64,000 nt of DNA from Scilla litardierei (taxonomy: Eukaryota > Streptophyta > Magnoliopsida > Asparagales > Asparagaceae). The DNA lies in assembly GCA_030789695.1 (NCBI GenBank), contig CM061139.1:109776837-109840836 (forward strand), read 5' to 3'. Of the stretch, positions 32,601 through 45,506 are shown piece after piece. The notes below the pieces were generated by a model. That model saw nothing but the letters and a program-made list of their open reading frames with translations, was not told the DNA's origin and searched no databases. Made by a program: the position numbers and the translations under genes. The number at the start of each line of letters is the position of its first letter. Position 1 is the first letter of the stretch.

Positions 32601-34645
32601 CATGCACTCGTATTCGACTCAAACAGTTTGATCGAATTCTCGAACGTTGCGTATCGAAATTGTTTTTCCATACAACCTTGAGCGTAGCTCACTAAGTTGT
32701 AGGGAGAACCTACTTCGAATATTAAAATGTTCGAGCTGCCCCTTATAGAGGCGAGTGACACGTAATATGCATTTATTTGTTGGACTCAGAACTTAATGAA
32801 ATCATATTCCTTATGTCTGTCTTTAAGAAGGTCATTTTAATGTCAACAAGAATATAGTTTAATTCTATCAATTAGAATTTAACCTGATATTCAATTAATC
32901 AACCTATTTAACCAGTTAACTAATTCCATTAAAATATTATATTTTTATTCCATCGGTAAACATAGTCTTGCCCTAGTTTAGCATATGTTCAATATTAAAT
33001 ATAGGTAGAATGGCTTTTTATCTATCTATATCCTCCCACTATTTTTACGATCGTTCTAAACTTTAATAATGAACGATTTAATCAAATTAAATTAATGGGT
33101 TAGAGGTCCAATCACCCTGAGCCTAACAACCTCGGTGTATGCACAACAAATTGCTTGACTCTGTAATCGAAAGATGACTCTTCATCGATCATATCAGATA
33201 TGACCCTCTTATCGGTTTTTTACCCCTAGCCATTTGTGATCATGAGTGTGCGCATCCAAACCACAATGTCTAGTTTAGTCGGACCCTTTTTTCGCGTCTA
33301 GCCTGACTTGCCCCGGTGTTCAGTGTATTCACGACACGTCGGTTTGGGTCAGGTCTGAGACTACATCTATTGCTCAACTTACTCTGGCACTCGTTGTCAC
33401 GACACGATGGGTTGGGTCAAGTCTAGCCATACTACATCATTGACTTAACTTACGTCGGTGCTCGGTGTGTTCACGACACGACGATTTGGGTGAAGTCAAG
33501 ATTTCATCTTATGTATAAATGAGTTGGTTTCTACAAGGTTGCCATGTCACAGCTTGAGTGTAGCTCAACAACTGGAACATGGGTCCTATAGTTGCCAACC
33601 CCTAAAACAAGGAGGGCTACGGCTAATCTTGAAGAAGATTATTAACGTATTTGACTTAGATATAGTCCAGGGTGTCATATAATCATGATTCGCGTCATTG
33701 CAGTCCAGCGGAACACAGCCAGGGAATTGACTAAGCCAGGATCACTTATCCCTTAGACTAGCTAGGGTGATCCAACAAACTTAGCCAAGCACATTGACTG
33801 GCTCATGGTCCATTGAATGAAGCTTGTCATTTTTATATGCGTGCCATAGACTAAAAGGCTTTTATTAATAACTAATTAATCCTATCAACTAGTTGAATCC
33901 TTAAATTCAAAATTTTAGGATTTGTTTAATAAATTTTATTAAATCCTTATCAACTATAAGGTTCACGTGCTATCCTAATCGGTATTAGGATTTTAATAAA
34001 TTTATTAACAACGCTAAAAGCGAAGTCTTTTAATGAGAATTAATTTCATAACAAATAGAATTAACATATTCATTAAAAGGACTACCCTAATCAGGAATTA
34101 GGTCTTAAAGTGTTGTTAATGTTTTATTAAAACATAGCATGTCATTAGAATTTATCTCATAAATTTCAAATTGGTTTTAATGGCTAACTTAAAAAAAGGT
34201 TTCAACAATTATCACATAATTAATCATGGCCATTAAAATAAACTATACTAATTTTATCACATAAAACAAGCATCCTTCTATTTAACAATTAAATAGAACA
34301 AGGTTTATCTAATAAACAATTTAGCATGTATTATTAAATTTAACATTTAAATTTAAAATTTGATTTTTAAAACATTTTACTTTATCTCATAAAATAAAAA
34401 ACTTGTTTCAAAAGATCACAAAATGTGCATGCGACTTAAAATATTTATCGCATAAAAATTTTAAGCTTCTAAAATCATTTTTTAAAAATATCACATAAAT
34501 TTTAAAACATTTTAAAGGGGCACCTAAAACCATTTTAAAAATTATTTCATAACTTTAAAACATTTTAAAAGTATTTTAAAAAGCATTTCAATGTTTAATA
34601 AAATCGCAGTGCTAGATCGTTACACAAACCTGGCTCTTATACCAC
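29649..34645 (-). pseudogene. Decayed interior of the minus-strand copia element
   Basis: AT-rich, no open frame. At 30854-30877 the minus strand still reads ADPLTKAL, the conserved end of copia RNase H, which fixes orientation and pol position. Between 33270 and 33500 three diverged direct copies of a segment with TTCACGACACG occur. Otherwise I see nothing distinct. Confidence 0.55.
34632..34644 (-). other. Primer-binding site of the degenerate copia element
   Basis: On the minus strand TGGTATAAGAGCC, one base different from the initiator-tRNA-Met type TGGTATCAGAGCC. It lies next to the LTR start at 34646. Confidence 0.7.
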
Positions 34646-36029
34646 TGTAGGGTTTTGGTGGACTCTCAGGGCTAAAATCAGTGCCCGTCCTAAGTCGAAC
34701 GGTACACGGAAGCAAAAATATGCAGCGAAAAAATAAACAGGTTAATCTAATTAACATGCAGTTAAACATTTTAACTTAGCCCTAAGGTACAAGACCCTTA
34801 GCCAAGATCTTTGCCGACTCGGGATGGATCTGACCATCCTAAGAAGTATCTAACCTACTGTGATTAAATTAAACTAATGCTTATAAAACACATGCCCGGA
34901 ACCTTGCCAAGGGGCAGGCAAGGTGTACCGCACCATCTTCCGAGCCGCTTCCTGTCCCACGCCGAGCCGCTCCTCGAACCGCTCCTTGAACCGCTCTGCA
35001 TCCCGAGGCGAGCAATCCTCGTGTCGCCGAGCCAACCACGGGCCGAAGAAAGTTTCACAAGAGTGAAAGTCTTTGCCAAGATTCTGGATCCGAATCCGAA
35101 CTCCTTCGTGACTTTGCTACAGCCCTTCAGGAGTAAGGCAGAAATATAGGGAGAAGAAGAATTAATTTAAGCTTCGATCTGAGCGTGCTCCAACATTTTT
35201 GAGAGACGCTCAGATCGAGAGCTTGGAACGAGTTTGGAGGAAGGGGAGGCCCATATTTATATATGCGGCTGACTCTCCCCTTTTCTCTACAACCGATGTG
35301 TGACTATTAAATTTGAGTTAATTAAATCAAGTTAGTTTGCCTTTCACAAAGGACAAACTTCCATGAATTTTAACTCCCTCACCATTGAGCTTCATGATTG
35401 ATACAACCTATCAATTCGAAGGGCGTTCAACGGTGAACGCATAGGAAAAAATGGCGAATCAATCGGAGTCCGTTTGACCCTCAATTGATCGCCCAAAGAT
35501 CAGCCCAAGGCTTGATTTTCGTCCAAAATCAGCCATCACAAATCTGCACAGCCCTAGGGTTCTGCACCCACTTCTACGGGGCCCACTGCACCAGCTGGGC
35601 AAGCCCAGACTAGGCTGGTCTGGGCGCCTAGGCCAGGCACCCAGCGCCTGGGCCTGCACCCAGGCGCCCGGGCACCCAGACCCAGGCGAGCCGGGCGCCC
35701 TGGGCTGGGCACCCTGGCTCAGGTGGGCTTGGTATCCAGGCCAGACCTGAGTGGTTTGGCCTGGTTCAGTGATGGTCTAACCCATTGAGCTGTTTTGGGC
35801 ATAACTTGGGCATTTGGCGTCCGATTTGGATGTCGTTTGAATCTGAGGTTAGACCGGGACATTCACGTCTTACCCGTGAACTTTTCCTTGCATTTATTTC
35901 ATTAAATATTGTCATAAACTATTTACGACACATTTAATCAGGTTTGCATCAAATGCAAAATAGTCCCTATCTAAGCTTAAATTATCATTTGCATCAAATA
36001 CAAATGATCTGAGGGCACATCCCTCTACA
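34646..36029 (-). repeat. 5' LTR of the degenerate copia element
   Basis: 1384 bp from TGTAGGG to CTCTACA in plus-strand orientation. A GC-rich stretch with repeated CAGGCGCC/GGGCACC units lies at 35600-35720. Confidence 0.7.
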
Positions 36030-38104
36030 ATAGCTCTATATAGAAGGTCGCTTATTGTCTCGTCACAACGACAAGGAAGCTCCAGCCATACTTCCAAGCT
36101 CACACCATCGTCGTCCACACCAACCTGCCACTCGAAAAGAACCAAAAGAGGTTAGAACGATCGGGTAGAATGCTAAACTGGAGCGTCGACCTCAGTGAGT
36201 TCGACATAGTATACAAGGCCCGAACAACAATCAAGGGCCAAGTGCTGGCGGATTTCGTAGTGGAGTACACCATCGAAGATCTTCCCGAAGAACCGCCAAG
36301 CGCTCAATCGGCAGTAGCGTAGCATAGAGCGTTGTAAGCAGTCAAACCCTCGACGTCCGCCCAGGGAGAACTATGCAAACTGTGGATCATCCACATCAAC
36401 GGGTCGGCCACGGGATCCGGAACTATGGCAGGCATCGTCATCCAAACTCCCGACAGATGCCTGTTGGAGTACGCGATGCGCTTTAGCTTCTCGGCAACCA
36501 ACAATGTTGCAGAATACGAAGCCGCGGTCAATGGATTGAAGCTATGCCGAGCGATGGGGGCGACGAACGTACTGCTGCTAAGCGACTCACAGCTCGTCGT
36601 CCAACAGATCCAAGGGAGCTTTGAGGCCCGGGAGGAGCTGATGAAGCATTACCTTAAGCGCACCCAGGCCGAGCTCCAGAAGTTCAAAAAGGCGGAGGTC
36701 TAATACCTACCTCGTTCCAAAAACCTCCAGGCTGACGCCCTGTCGAAGCTAGCATCCTCCTCCACTGCCGAAATTGGGAAAGCCACTTACGTCGAAAACC
36801 TGTTGACACCTACCATTGAGGAAGATGAGTTAATGTGTGTCAGCCAAATGACGACTTGGATGAGCCCGATGAAGAAATACTTGGAGACAGGAGACCTGCC
36901 CAAAGAGTGATTCGAAGCTAAGGAGATCGAGAGGCAAGCCTTGTCGTTTGTGATCTTCGACAGAGTGCTTTACCACAAGCACCGCGCAAGGTTCGACGTC
37001 CTGCCTTACCTGAAGTGTCTGTGACCAGACCAGGCCGAACAAGTCATCCGCGAGGTGCACGAAGGCCTCTACAGAAACCACTATGGCAGACGCACTATCG
37101 CCCACAAAATAGCACTCCAGGGGTACTACTGGCCGACCATGATCCACGACACGTCCCAATATGTCAAGAAGTGCAGAGAATGCCAGAAATTTTGCAGACA
37201 CATTGCCGCACCGCCGGCCGACCTGGTTCCCATCCTCAGTCCGATCCCCTTTGCCAAGTGGGGACTCGACATCCTCGGATCTTTTTCGAAGGCCTCTGTA
37301 GGGAGGAAGTACCTCGTCGTCGCCGTCGACTATTTCACTAAATGGATCGAGGCCGAACCCTTGGGGCATATCACGTGGACGGACATGAAGAACTTCATTT
37401 GAAAGTCTGTCATCTGTCGCTTTGGGGTATCCCGCTCCATAGTGACGGATAACGGAAGACAGTTCGATTGCGAAGGCTTTTGAAGTTGTTGTTCGGAGTG
37501 GAGGATCAAGCTCCACTTCGCTTCCGTGGTGCACTCGTATTGCAATGGGATGGCGGAGGCTGTAAACAAGTGCATATTGGGCCCCCTGAAGAAGAAGGTC
37601 GGTGACGCTCTTGGATCTTGGGTAGACGAACTACCGGAAATTCTCTGGTCATACCGCACGACCTATAAAGCTTCGACCGGAGAGAGCCCGTTTATGCTGG
37701 CGTTTGGGGCAGAAGTGGTCGTCCCTATGGAGGTGGGAGAGGAGACTCTTCGGCTTTGATACTTCGATGAGGACATTAATGTGGAGGGCCTCGGCCTTAA
37801 CCTCGAGCTCATCGACGAAGTGAGAGATCGAGCTCTGACGAATCTCGTTCGGTACAGCCAGAGGATGGCCCGACACTACAACTCCCGGGTGAAGAAACGG
37901 AGCTTCAGGGTCAGAGACCTAGTCCTCAGGGACGTAACCTTTAAATTGGAGATCGCTCGACGAGGTAAGCTCGCAGCAAAGTGGGAAGGCCCCTACGAGA
38001 TCATCGACATCATCGGGCCGGCCACTTACATCTTGGCGACCACGGACGGTGACGAGCTAGCACACCTGTTGAATGCGGAACACTTGCTGAAATATTATCA
38101 ATGA
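36030..38104 (+). pseudogene. pol: RNase H and integrase of the Tat-type element
   Basis: Continuation of the element starting at 16978. An RT connection segment with SEFDIVYKARTTIKGQVLAD is followed by RNase H: HINGSATGSGTMAGIVI, where the first catalytic Asp of the usual DGS is Asn, then NVAEYEAAVNGL and LLSDSQLVVQQIQG. Integrase has the zinc finger around 37060-37200 (KKCRECQKF), then PFAKWGLDILG, VAVDYFTKWIEAE, IVTDNGRQF and the C-terminal KWEGPYEIIDIIGPATYIL. At least six in-frame stops occur, several of which look like CGA to TGA changes. Ends LLKYYQ at 38104. Confidence 0.88.
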
Positions 38105-38159
38105 CTTTGGGAGTTTTAATAAAATTCTCCCTTTCCAGCATATTTTCAAATTTTGTCGT

Positions 38160-40035
38160 CTCCACTTGAAAATTTCAGTTCCCCTCGGACACTCTCCACT
38201 CCGGAGCAAGCTTACGGGGCTTCGCCACCCAAACCAGAGAAGGGCACGGGCCGAGATACGCGCTCGCTCCCCCCTCTAGTGAAGACTCCGAGGCAATCTT
38301 ACAAAGTTTTGCCACCCAAACCAGAGAAGGGCACAGGCTGAGCTACATGCTCGCTCCCCCCTCCAGTGAAGACTTCGGGATAGGATCCGTCCTTACCACC
38401 CAAATCGGAATGGCAAACACGGGGTAGGCGACGACCCAATACCCGTCTGATTATAGAGGATGCGGGGTAGGTGACGGCCCCACACCCTCCCTTTTAGAGA
38501 CTCCAGGGCAAGCTTACGGAGCTTCGCCACCCAAACCGGAGAAGGGCACGAGCCGAGCCACGCGCTCGCTCTCCCCCTTTGTTGAAGACTCTGGGGCAAG
38601 CATACAGAGCTTCGCCACCCAAACCGGAGAAGGGCACGAGCCGATCTACGCGCTCGCTCCCCCCTCCAGTGAAGACTCCAGGGCAGGATCCGTCCTCGCC
38701 ACCCAAACCTGAATGGCAAACACGGGATAGGCGACGGCCCAATACCCGTCCGATTGCAGAGGATGCAGGGTAGGCGACGGCCCTATACCCGCCCTCTCAG
38801 AGACTCCGGGGCAAGCTTACGGAGCTTCGCCATCCAAACCGGAGAAGGCCACGGGCCGAGCCATGCTCTCGCTCTCCCCTCCAGTGAAGACTCCTGGGCA
38901 AGCTTACGGAGCTTCGCCACCCAAACCAGAGAAGGGCACGGGCCGAGGTACGCGCTCGCTCCCCCCTCCAGTAAAGACTCCGGGGCAGGATCCGTCCTCG
39001 CCACCTAAACCGGAATGGCAAACATGGGGTAGGCAACGGCCCAATACCTGTCCGATTACAGAGGATGCAGGGTAGGCGACGGCCCCAAACCCGCCCTCTC
39101 AGAGACTCTGGGGAAAGCTTACTGAGCTTCACCACCCAAACCGGAGAAGGGCACGGGCCGAGCCACGCGCTCGCTCCCCCCTCCAGTGAAGGTTCCGGGG
39201 CAAGCTTACGGAGCTTCGCCACCCAAACCGGAGAAGGGCACGGGCTGAGCTACGCGCTCGCTCCCCCCTCTAGTGAAGACTCTGGGGCAGGATCCGTCCT
39301 CACCACCCAAACCAGAATGGCAAACACGGGGTAGGCGACGGCCCAATACCCGTCCGATTATAGAGGATGGGGTAGGCGACGGCACTATACCTGCCCTCTC
39401 AGAGACTCCGGGGCAAGCTTACGGAGCTTCACCACCCAAACTGGAGAAGGGCATGGGCCGAGCCACGCGCTCGCCTCCGGGGCAAGCTTACGGAGCTTCG
39501 CCACCCAAACCAGAGAAGGGCACGGGCCGAGCTACGCGCTCGCTCCCCCTTCCAGTGAAGACTCTGGGACAGTATCCGTCCTTGCCACCCAAACCGGAAT
39601 GGCAAACACGGGGTAGGCGACAGTCCAATACCCGTCCGGTTACAGAGGATGCAAGGTAGGCGATGACCCAATACCCGCCCTCTCAAAGACTACGGGGCAA
39701 GCTTACGGAGCTTCGCTACCCAAACCGGAGAAAGGCACGGGCTGAGCCACGCTCTCGCTCCCCCTCCAGTGAAGACTCCAAGGCAGGATCTGTCCTCGCT
39801 ACCCAAACCGGAATGGCAAACACGGGGTAGGCGACGACCCAATACCCGTCCAATTACAGAGGATGCATGGGCGATGACCCCATACCCGCCCTCTCAGAGA
39901 CTTCAGGGCAAGCTTATGGAGCTTTGCCACACAAACAGGAGAAGGGCCCGGGCCGAGCTACGCGCTCACTCAATCCCTCTAGCCAAGGCTCCAGGGCAAG
40001 CTTACGGAGCTTTGCCACCAAAACCTACAAAGCGG
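38160..40035 (+). repeat. Tandem repeats of about 300 bp in the 3' region of the Tat-type element
   Basis: Markers such as AGAGACTCCGGGGCAAGCTT recur near 38497, 38798, 39101, 39401, 39685 and 39894, giving units of about 300 bp that shorten at the right end. Each unit contains an 80-90 bp subunit (AAGCTTACGGAGCTTCGCC...GGAGAAGGGCACGGGC) present two or more times, and a block with GGATCCGTCCTC and GGCAAACACGGGGTAGGCGA. Long open frames across it are a by-product of the repeats. Tat-lineage 3' regions often carry such arrays. Confidence 0.85.
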
Positions 40036-40045
40036 ACAGCTCGTG

Positions 40046-42634
40046 TGTCACGCCCCGCTTCCCAAAAATATGGAGACGAGATGTGAGAAGGTCCGCACAA
40101 AATTGAAGCTGTGAAGCTCCAAGTCTGATAAGCGTATAAAAACACTTATTATGGCAAGTCCTTGCAAAGTGAAACGAAACAACAATGATAATAAGGAAAT
40201 GAGACGACATTTCATTGAATCTCCAAATGTCCATAAACAAAGTACAATATCGCAGAAAAGCCACCAGGCTAAAAGGAAAAGAGTCTAAGGCCCAAACATG
40301 GCCAACAAGGTATAACATACATACAAAGGTGCCACGCACCAACAACTAACAGCAAACCTAAACAAAGAAGTGAACACGAGCGGTCTTCAAGACATGCCCC
40401 TGGTGTCCACTCACCACCACAGCAAACATCAGTATCAACAACACCATATCCCCTGCAACAAAGCTCTGGCTCTGGGTCTAACATGTGACACCCAAAAGAG
40501 AGATGGGCACATGTCAGCAAGTCTGGAAAGACTTGTGCAAGGAAACCGAAAGTAACTAACAACCTAGCACTTATAATATTAAGCAATGACATGACAGTTT
40601 AGTTTGATGCAGCAGTTTAAAAAGAGAGTGTCACGCACTCACGATGTAGCAATCACTAAGCACTAATCACGATTCACTTATCACTATTAATCACTTGTGC
40701 ACTAGAGATTTCGCCTGCTGGCCGGAGTGGCGGATCGGGCCAACTTGGGGCTCAGGTGGCCGCATATCTCTTACCCCACCCATATGTGTCGAGCGTTGGG
40801 GTTTCCAACTAACTGCGCTCGCTTCTAGAACACGCGCCAGGGAGTGTATTTCACTTGGAATAGGGGTGCACCTAGCCTTATTTATCGAGCGTTGGGGTTT
40901 CCAACTAACCGCGCTCGCTTCTGGAACACGAGCCAGGAATATAAGTTTTGTAGCGTGAGCTACACATTCACGATAAACAATCAATGTATGCAATGACATG
41001 AACAGATATTCGCGTACCGTTAATTGTATTTAAACGTGACCGGCAAAATGCAATGACATGAACAGATATTCGCGTATCGTTAAGTGTAATTAAACGTGAC
41101 AGGCAAAATGCAATGACATGAACAATATTCACGTACCGTTAATTGAAATTAAACATGACCGTTTAAAGATGCATGGATGACATGCACATATAATACACGT
41201 ACCGTTATTTGTAATTAAACGTGACATACAAGTATGATGAGGGTGACGGACCTAGCTTCGTTGTCAAGCTAGGTCAATGGCGTCCAGACGGCTATCCTTT
41301 CACCGTCTAGTCTCTTTTACGCTAAAGCAAGGTAATGGCCTAAGACATGGCCCAAATCAAGAGATGCAAGTTTCACTTGCCTGGCACCGAGGAGAACGAT
41401 CAACGAAGGCACATCACACAAATTTGTTATCTACGGGAATGGATCACTGTCATGGAAAAACAACATTAGAATGGTAACTAATCCGTATTGACAATCGAAC
41501 CCTACGATTTCTAATGATCCATTTTATTAGGGTTTCACAAATATCAAGTGTGGGTTATGAGATTATTAAAGGAAGAATATTACCCGTGAAGAAGCGGAGG
41601 AACAACGCCGAGAACTACGGCGACGGAAGAACGATCCGGCTCAGATCTGGAAATGGGGAAAATCTGGAGAAATGAGCTTGGATGAGGCTTTTGGAGATTT
41701 GATGAGGGTTTGAGGTTGAGGAGAGGTAGGATATGTGAAATGAGGGTTTGGATGATGATGGATGAGCTTGGGATGAAGGATCAATGGTTTGGGGAAGAAG
41801 GGGGCTCAATGGGGGAGAAATTAGGGTTTGGGGTGATGAGGAAGAAGAAGAAAACGTTTGGGGGCGTATTTATAGAAAAATGTGGCAGCTAGGGTAAAAC
41901 TAGGGTTTCCTGGGCTGATTAGTCGGTCAAAGAAGGATTGGTGACCGACTAGCTTGGGAACTAGTCGGTCGGTTGTTCAACGCAGACCGACTAAGAGTAA
42001 ACAGTAGCTCGCTCAGGAAAACTGGACTATGAGTTAGTCGATCTGTGAAGGCTTGTCAACCGACTAGTTTGAGAACTAGTCGGTCGGCGAGTGTTCATTG
42101 ACCGACTAAAGGCTGAATTCTGAGAGAGATCATGGAAATGAGAGTTAGTCGGTCTGAGAAGGTTTCCTGACCGACTAGTTTAGCATCTAGTCGGTCGATG
42201 GTTGTTCTTAGACCGATTAAGAGTAAACAGTAACTCCTGAATAATTGATTGAATGAACTAGTCGGTTCCAGTTGATTTCCTGACCGACAAGTTTGGAATC
42301 TAGTCGGTCGGTTGATCTTCTTGAACTAACTAACGTGCACGAAAAGTCTCGAAATGGAGCGCGAAGGTCCGGGATGAATTCTAAGGTTTCTAGGATCAAC
42401 CTATCGCTAAGATATGATCGATATGAAGCTCGTCACGAGTGACTTACTCCGAGTTCAATGATTCTAAGGAAGAAGCTAGAAGATCACATCAAAAGGAATG
42501 AAAACGAAAGCTAGAAAGTCTCAACGAGATGAATGAAAGCGAGAACTATGGAAATGGAAACCACACAAGGAGAGAACCCACCATCACAAGCAAAACACTC
42601 TGATAATCCAATCATACAAAAACCAGTCGTTACA
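40046..42634 (-). repeat. 3' LTR of the non-autonomous element
   Basis: 2589 bp. Contains two copies of a segment starting CGAGCGTTGGGG (near 40789 and 40888), each able to pair CGAGCG with CGCTCG. It also has four tandem copies of a 60-bp unit with GACATGAACAGATATTCGCG (40985-41230) and the hairpin cluster 41943-42309. Confidence 0.85.
41943..42309. repeat. Four GACCGACTAG hairpins in the LTR
   Basis: GACCGACTAG pairs with CTAGTCGGTC across 4-8 nt loops at 41943-41970, 42059-42084 (11-bp stem, TGAG loop), 42169-42196 and 42282-42309 (one mismatch). The same set is in the other LTR at about 47905-48270. Confidence 0.8.
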
Positions 42635-42746
42635 TCCTACCCACCTTAGAATAAAGTCCGTCCTCGGACTTTCTAACATATATATAGTCGCTCTGGTAAC
42701 TATCCTCAACCAATATAAATTCAACCAAGTACTTTCATTTCGAGTG

Positions 42747-42747
<1 letters not shown>

Positions 42748-42824
<77 letters not shown>
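42748..42824. repeat. AT dinucleotide microsatellite
   Basis: About 38 AT units. The apparent minus-strand ORF of Tyr/Ile repeats here is an artefact. Confidence 0.95.
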
Positions 42825-42829
<5 letters not shown>

Positions 42830-45481
42830 AGAAATCAAATATTACTACCACTACACACATATTTTCACGCACATAGTACACTCATACATATTATAGTCAA
42901 TCAATTTCATACACGTATTTCAATCACATATATATAGTCAATATATTTATACAACAATAAACACTTATTACTTACTATAAGAAAATAACCAAGCCTCTCT
43001 TATTTGAAAATAATTTCACATTTATTTAGTCATTCAAATACATGCAAATATTTCACCATATTTTCACCTCACATATAGTCCTATAACTATATATTGGTAT
43101 AGCCACCCACAATCGTGTGCGTAACACAACCAAGCACAAACAACTCAAACACCATACATACATCATCCATCACTATTCACCACCACATACAATTATACCA
43201 AAGTACATAGAGTATACCCACTCAAGCTTGAGTGAGACTCAAATCATAGCAGGACATTTATATGCGTAACACAGTATCCATACACATACCAATACCACTC
43301 CAAGGCATACACATCCACGTATCACATATTTTCACACCATATCCATCCATTTATAATTACCATATCAACACATCAACTACATACAAGTTTAAGAGATGCA
43401 ATAGTCGGGTATACCTCCTGATATACACGCATACGACATCTCATAAAACAAGTAATACCAATCAAAATTATCATTCTGTTATCATACGTATATCACATCA
43501 TACTCAAGCAGAAAATTACCTATACATAACATACAAATGCCAACACCCATACCACTATATACACACCACGAAATCAACACTACGACGACATAACCACTTA
43601 ACTAATGTGCCCACCAAACTATAACAAGGTTGACACCGGCAACGACAAGCTCTATGGGCTAGACAATAGGAAAGAACCGAACCTAGATCATGACGAATAG
43701 AAAGATCAAAAAACATGGGTTCAGCTAGGACGAAGATAAGGAGCCAAATTTGGTTAGGGGAATCAGGGTAAGACTGTGAATGTTTAGGTGGAAAGATGAT
43801 GCAATGATACCCTTAAGGAATACGTAAAGAAGGTAGTGTAAACAACATAAGTTAAAATACGTGAATTCGAAGACCGTTGTACTTCAAGAAGTCGGAGTCC
43901 TCGTTTGTATAAAATTATTTAGAGGTCGATAAACAAGTTGTTTGAAAACGAGTTTGAGACGAATATACGTAATAAGAGGAAAAGTGGTTTATTGGCTTAT
44001 ATAAAATCATCATGAGGAAAAAGGAAATCATTTACTCGAACATTAAAACATAGGTCAGAAATGTTATGCGGCAGCAATCTAAAAATTTTGGAAAAGTTTT
44101 GAGATTCGAAGATTGAAATCAGATCAAGTATAGTGTGGAGAATTTAAGTGCATGCTAAAGGTTTTCCAAATCTTAAAACTGAAGAGAAATCCCAAATAAA
44201 CCATATCGAAAATACTTTTAGAGAAATCCGGATTTGCCAACAAAAATTGATTTATACAAGATCTTAATGTACGAGCAAAACGAACGTGGTACCGATATAT
44301 AAAAATAATTGAAGTCATATTTTAGAAATTATCTTAAAAGTGTGTATGGTGAATGGAAAGATAATATCTTAGTAGTATGGAAAGAGAAAATGATATTTAA
44401 ACTCATCAAGTTAGTATTAAAACTTTTAAACCGTTTTATGAAGGGTCTAAGTCAGGAATGATTTCGAAATAGTAATTTTTTTTACAAAAATCTGAAATAT
44501 GGAAAATGTTGAGCATAAAATCGACTTGCTAAAAGCCGAAGTCCAAAGGGACTTGAAAAGTTTATTAAGAGTAAGCACGAGGTGTTTTCGAATATAATTT
44601 TAATGGCACAAGTAAGAAAAGAAATTATGAATCGAGTTAGGAAAATAGAAATACGGTTCAGAATGAAATTGGTATATGAAAAGGGACAAGTCATTTATAT
44701 CGATACAAAAGTATATGCTGAAAATATTATAAACTTCTAATCTAAAAATCTCAACACAAGTTTCGATATTTAAAAACATAAATAATTTAAGTCGGCGAAG
44801 GAGCATGAAACCTTACATATATCAAAAGTGTTTCGAACAAATTTAAACTTAACGAAAGAAGACGATTGAAGATACTTTTAGGGAAATAAGGATTCGCCAA
44901 AAGAACGTATTGGTATAAAAACTTTTGAAGTACGAGTACGACGAACCTATAATTGATATATACAAAAATTAGTTGAAGTCCATTCTATTTGGAAAAATAC
45001 CCCTAAAGGTATGTAAGATAAGTGGTTAAAATAAATTTTGTAGTTAGGAAAAAGGACGGTATATCGAACCATCAGGATAGTAATAAAGTTTAAAAAAAAT
45101 CGAAATGCGAAAGATACATTGTTAGAAAAAATAGTACAAGATAGTAATTTTAAAATTACGACCAAAAGTCTTCAAAATTCAAGAACGACTTTTAACTCCA
45201 TCGAAATTTAGGGAGACATATTTAAAGAAGTTTAGAACAAAATTTAAATTGAGTGAAACTTCAAATAAGGAAAGCATTCGAAAATAACTTTGGAAGAATC
45301 AAGATTTGCAACGGGAAACATTTGAAAGATCAAGGATAATTGTAATGAGGTGGTCATGTGAATTGAGGACAAGGGAAGTGGTTTATGTGAATTGAATGCG
45401 CCTAAATCACGATGCAATAAAACCATGATGAAGATCTACGGTTAGTAACACCAAAGTGTAGTGACCAGGAAAGATTGAATC

Positions 45482-45506
45482 GGGGGGGGGGGGGGGGGGG
45501 GGGGGT
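45482..45506 (+). repeat. Run of 25 G
   Basis: Uninterrupted G homopolymer. The length may be inaccurate for technical reasons. Confidence 0.9.

Larger units (their letters stand above)
29290..36029 (-). mobile_element. Degenerate Ty1/copia element on the minus strand
   Basis: Sequence 29290-29648 matches about 35690-36029, marking a truncated 3' LTR and a full 5' LTR. A copia-type primer-binding site (TGGTATAAGAGCC on the minus strand, 34632-34644) adjoins the 5' LTR. GCAAGTGGGAGA on the minus strand is the polypurine tract next to the 3' LTR. The interior has no ORF above about 75 codons but keeps traces of pol. The 3' LTR lost its far half where the plus-strand copia element lies. Confidence 0.7.
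16978..40045 (+). mobile_element. Decayed Tat-type Ty3/gypsy element, interrupted by later insertions
   Basis: A 5' LTR (16978-18052), primer-binding site, gag, protease and N-terminal RT occupy 18053-22845 apart from an insertion. RNase H and integrase resume at 36030-38104, and 3' tandem repeats follow to about 40030. Two copia elements separate the halves, and about 300 codons of RT including its catalytic Asp pair are missing at the junction. The right part is cut by the insertion at 40046. No matching 3' LTR was found. Stop codons, frameshifts and altered catalytic residues show it is old. Confidence 0.75.

Noticed and set aside
38153..40086. Many open frames of 60-140 codons in the 300-bp repeats
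   Set aside because: Repeat artefacts; the frames occur on both strands and have no domain.
42584..42838. Minus-strand frame with a Tyr/Ile repeat
   Set aside because: Translation of the AT microsatellite.
43262..43624. 120-codon frame in the interior of the non-autonomous element
   Set aside because: Low-complexity His/Ile/Thr/Tyr composition from AT/CA-rich sequence, and no counterpart elsewhere.
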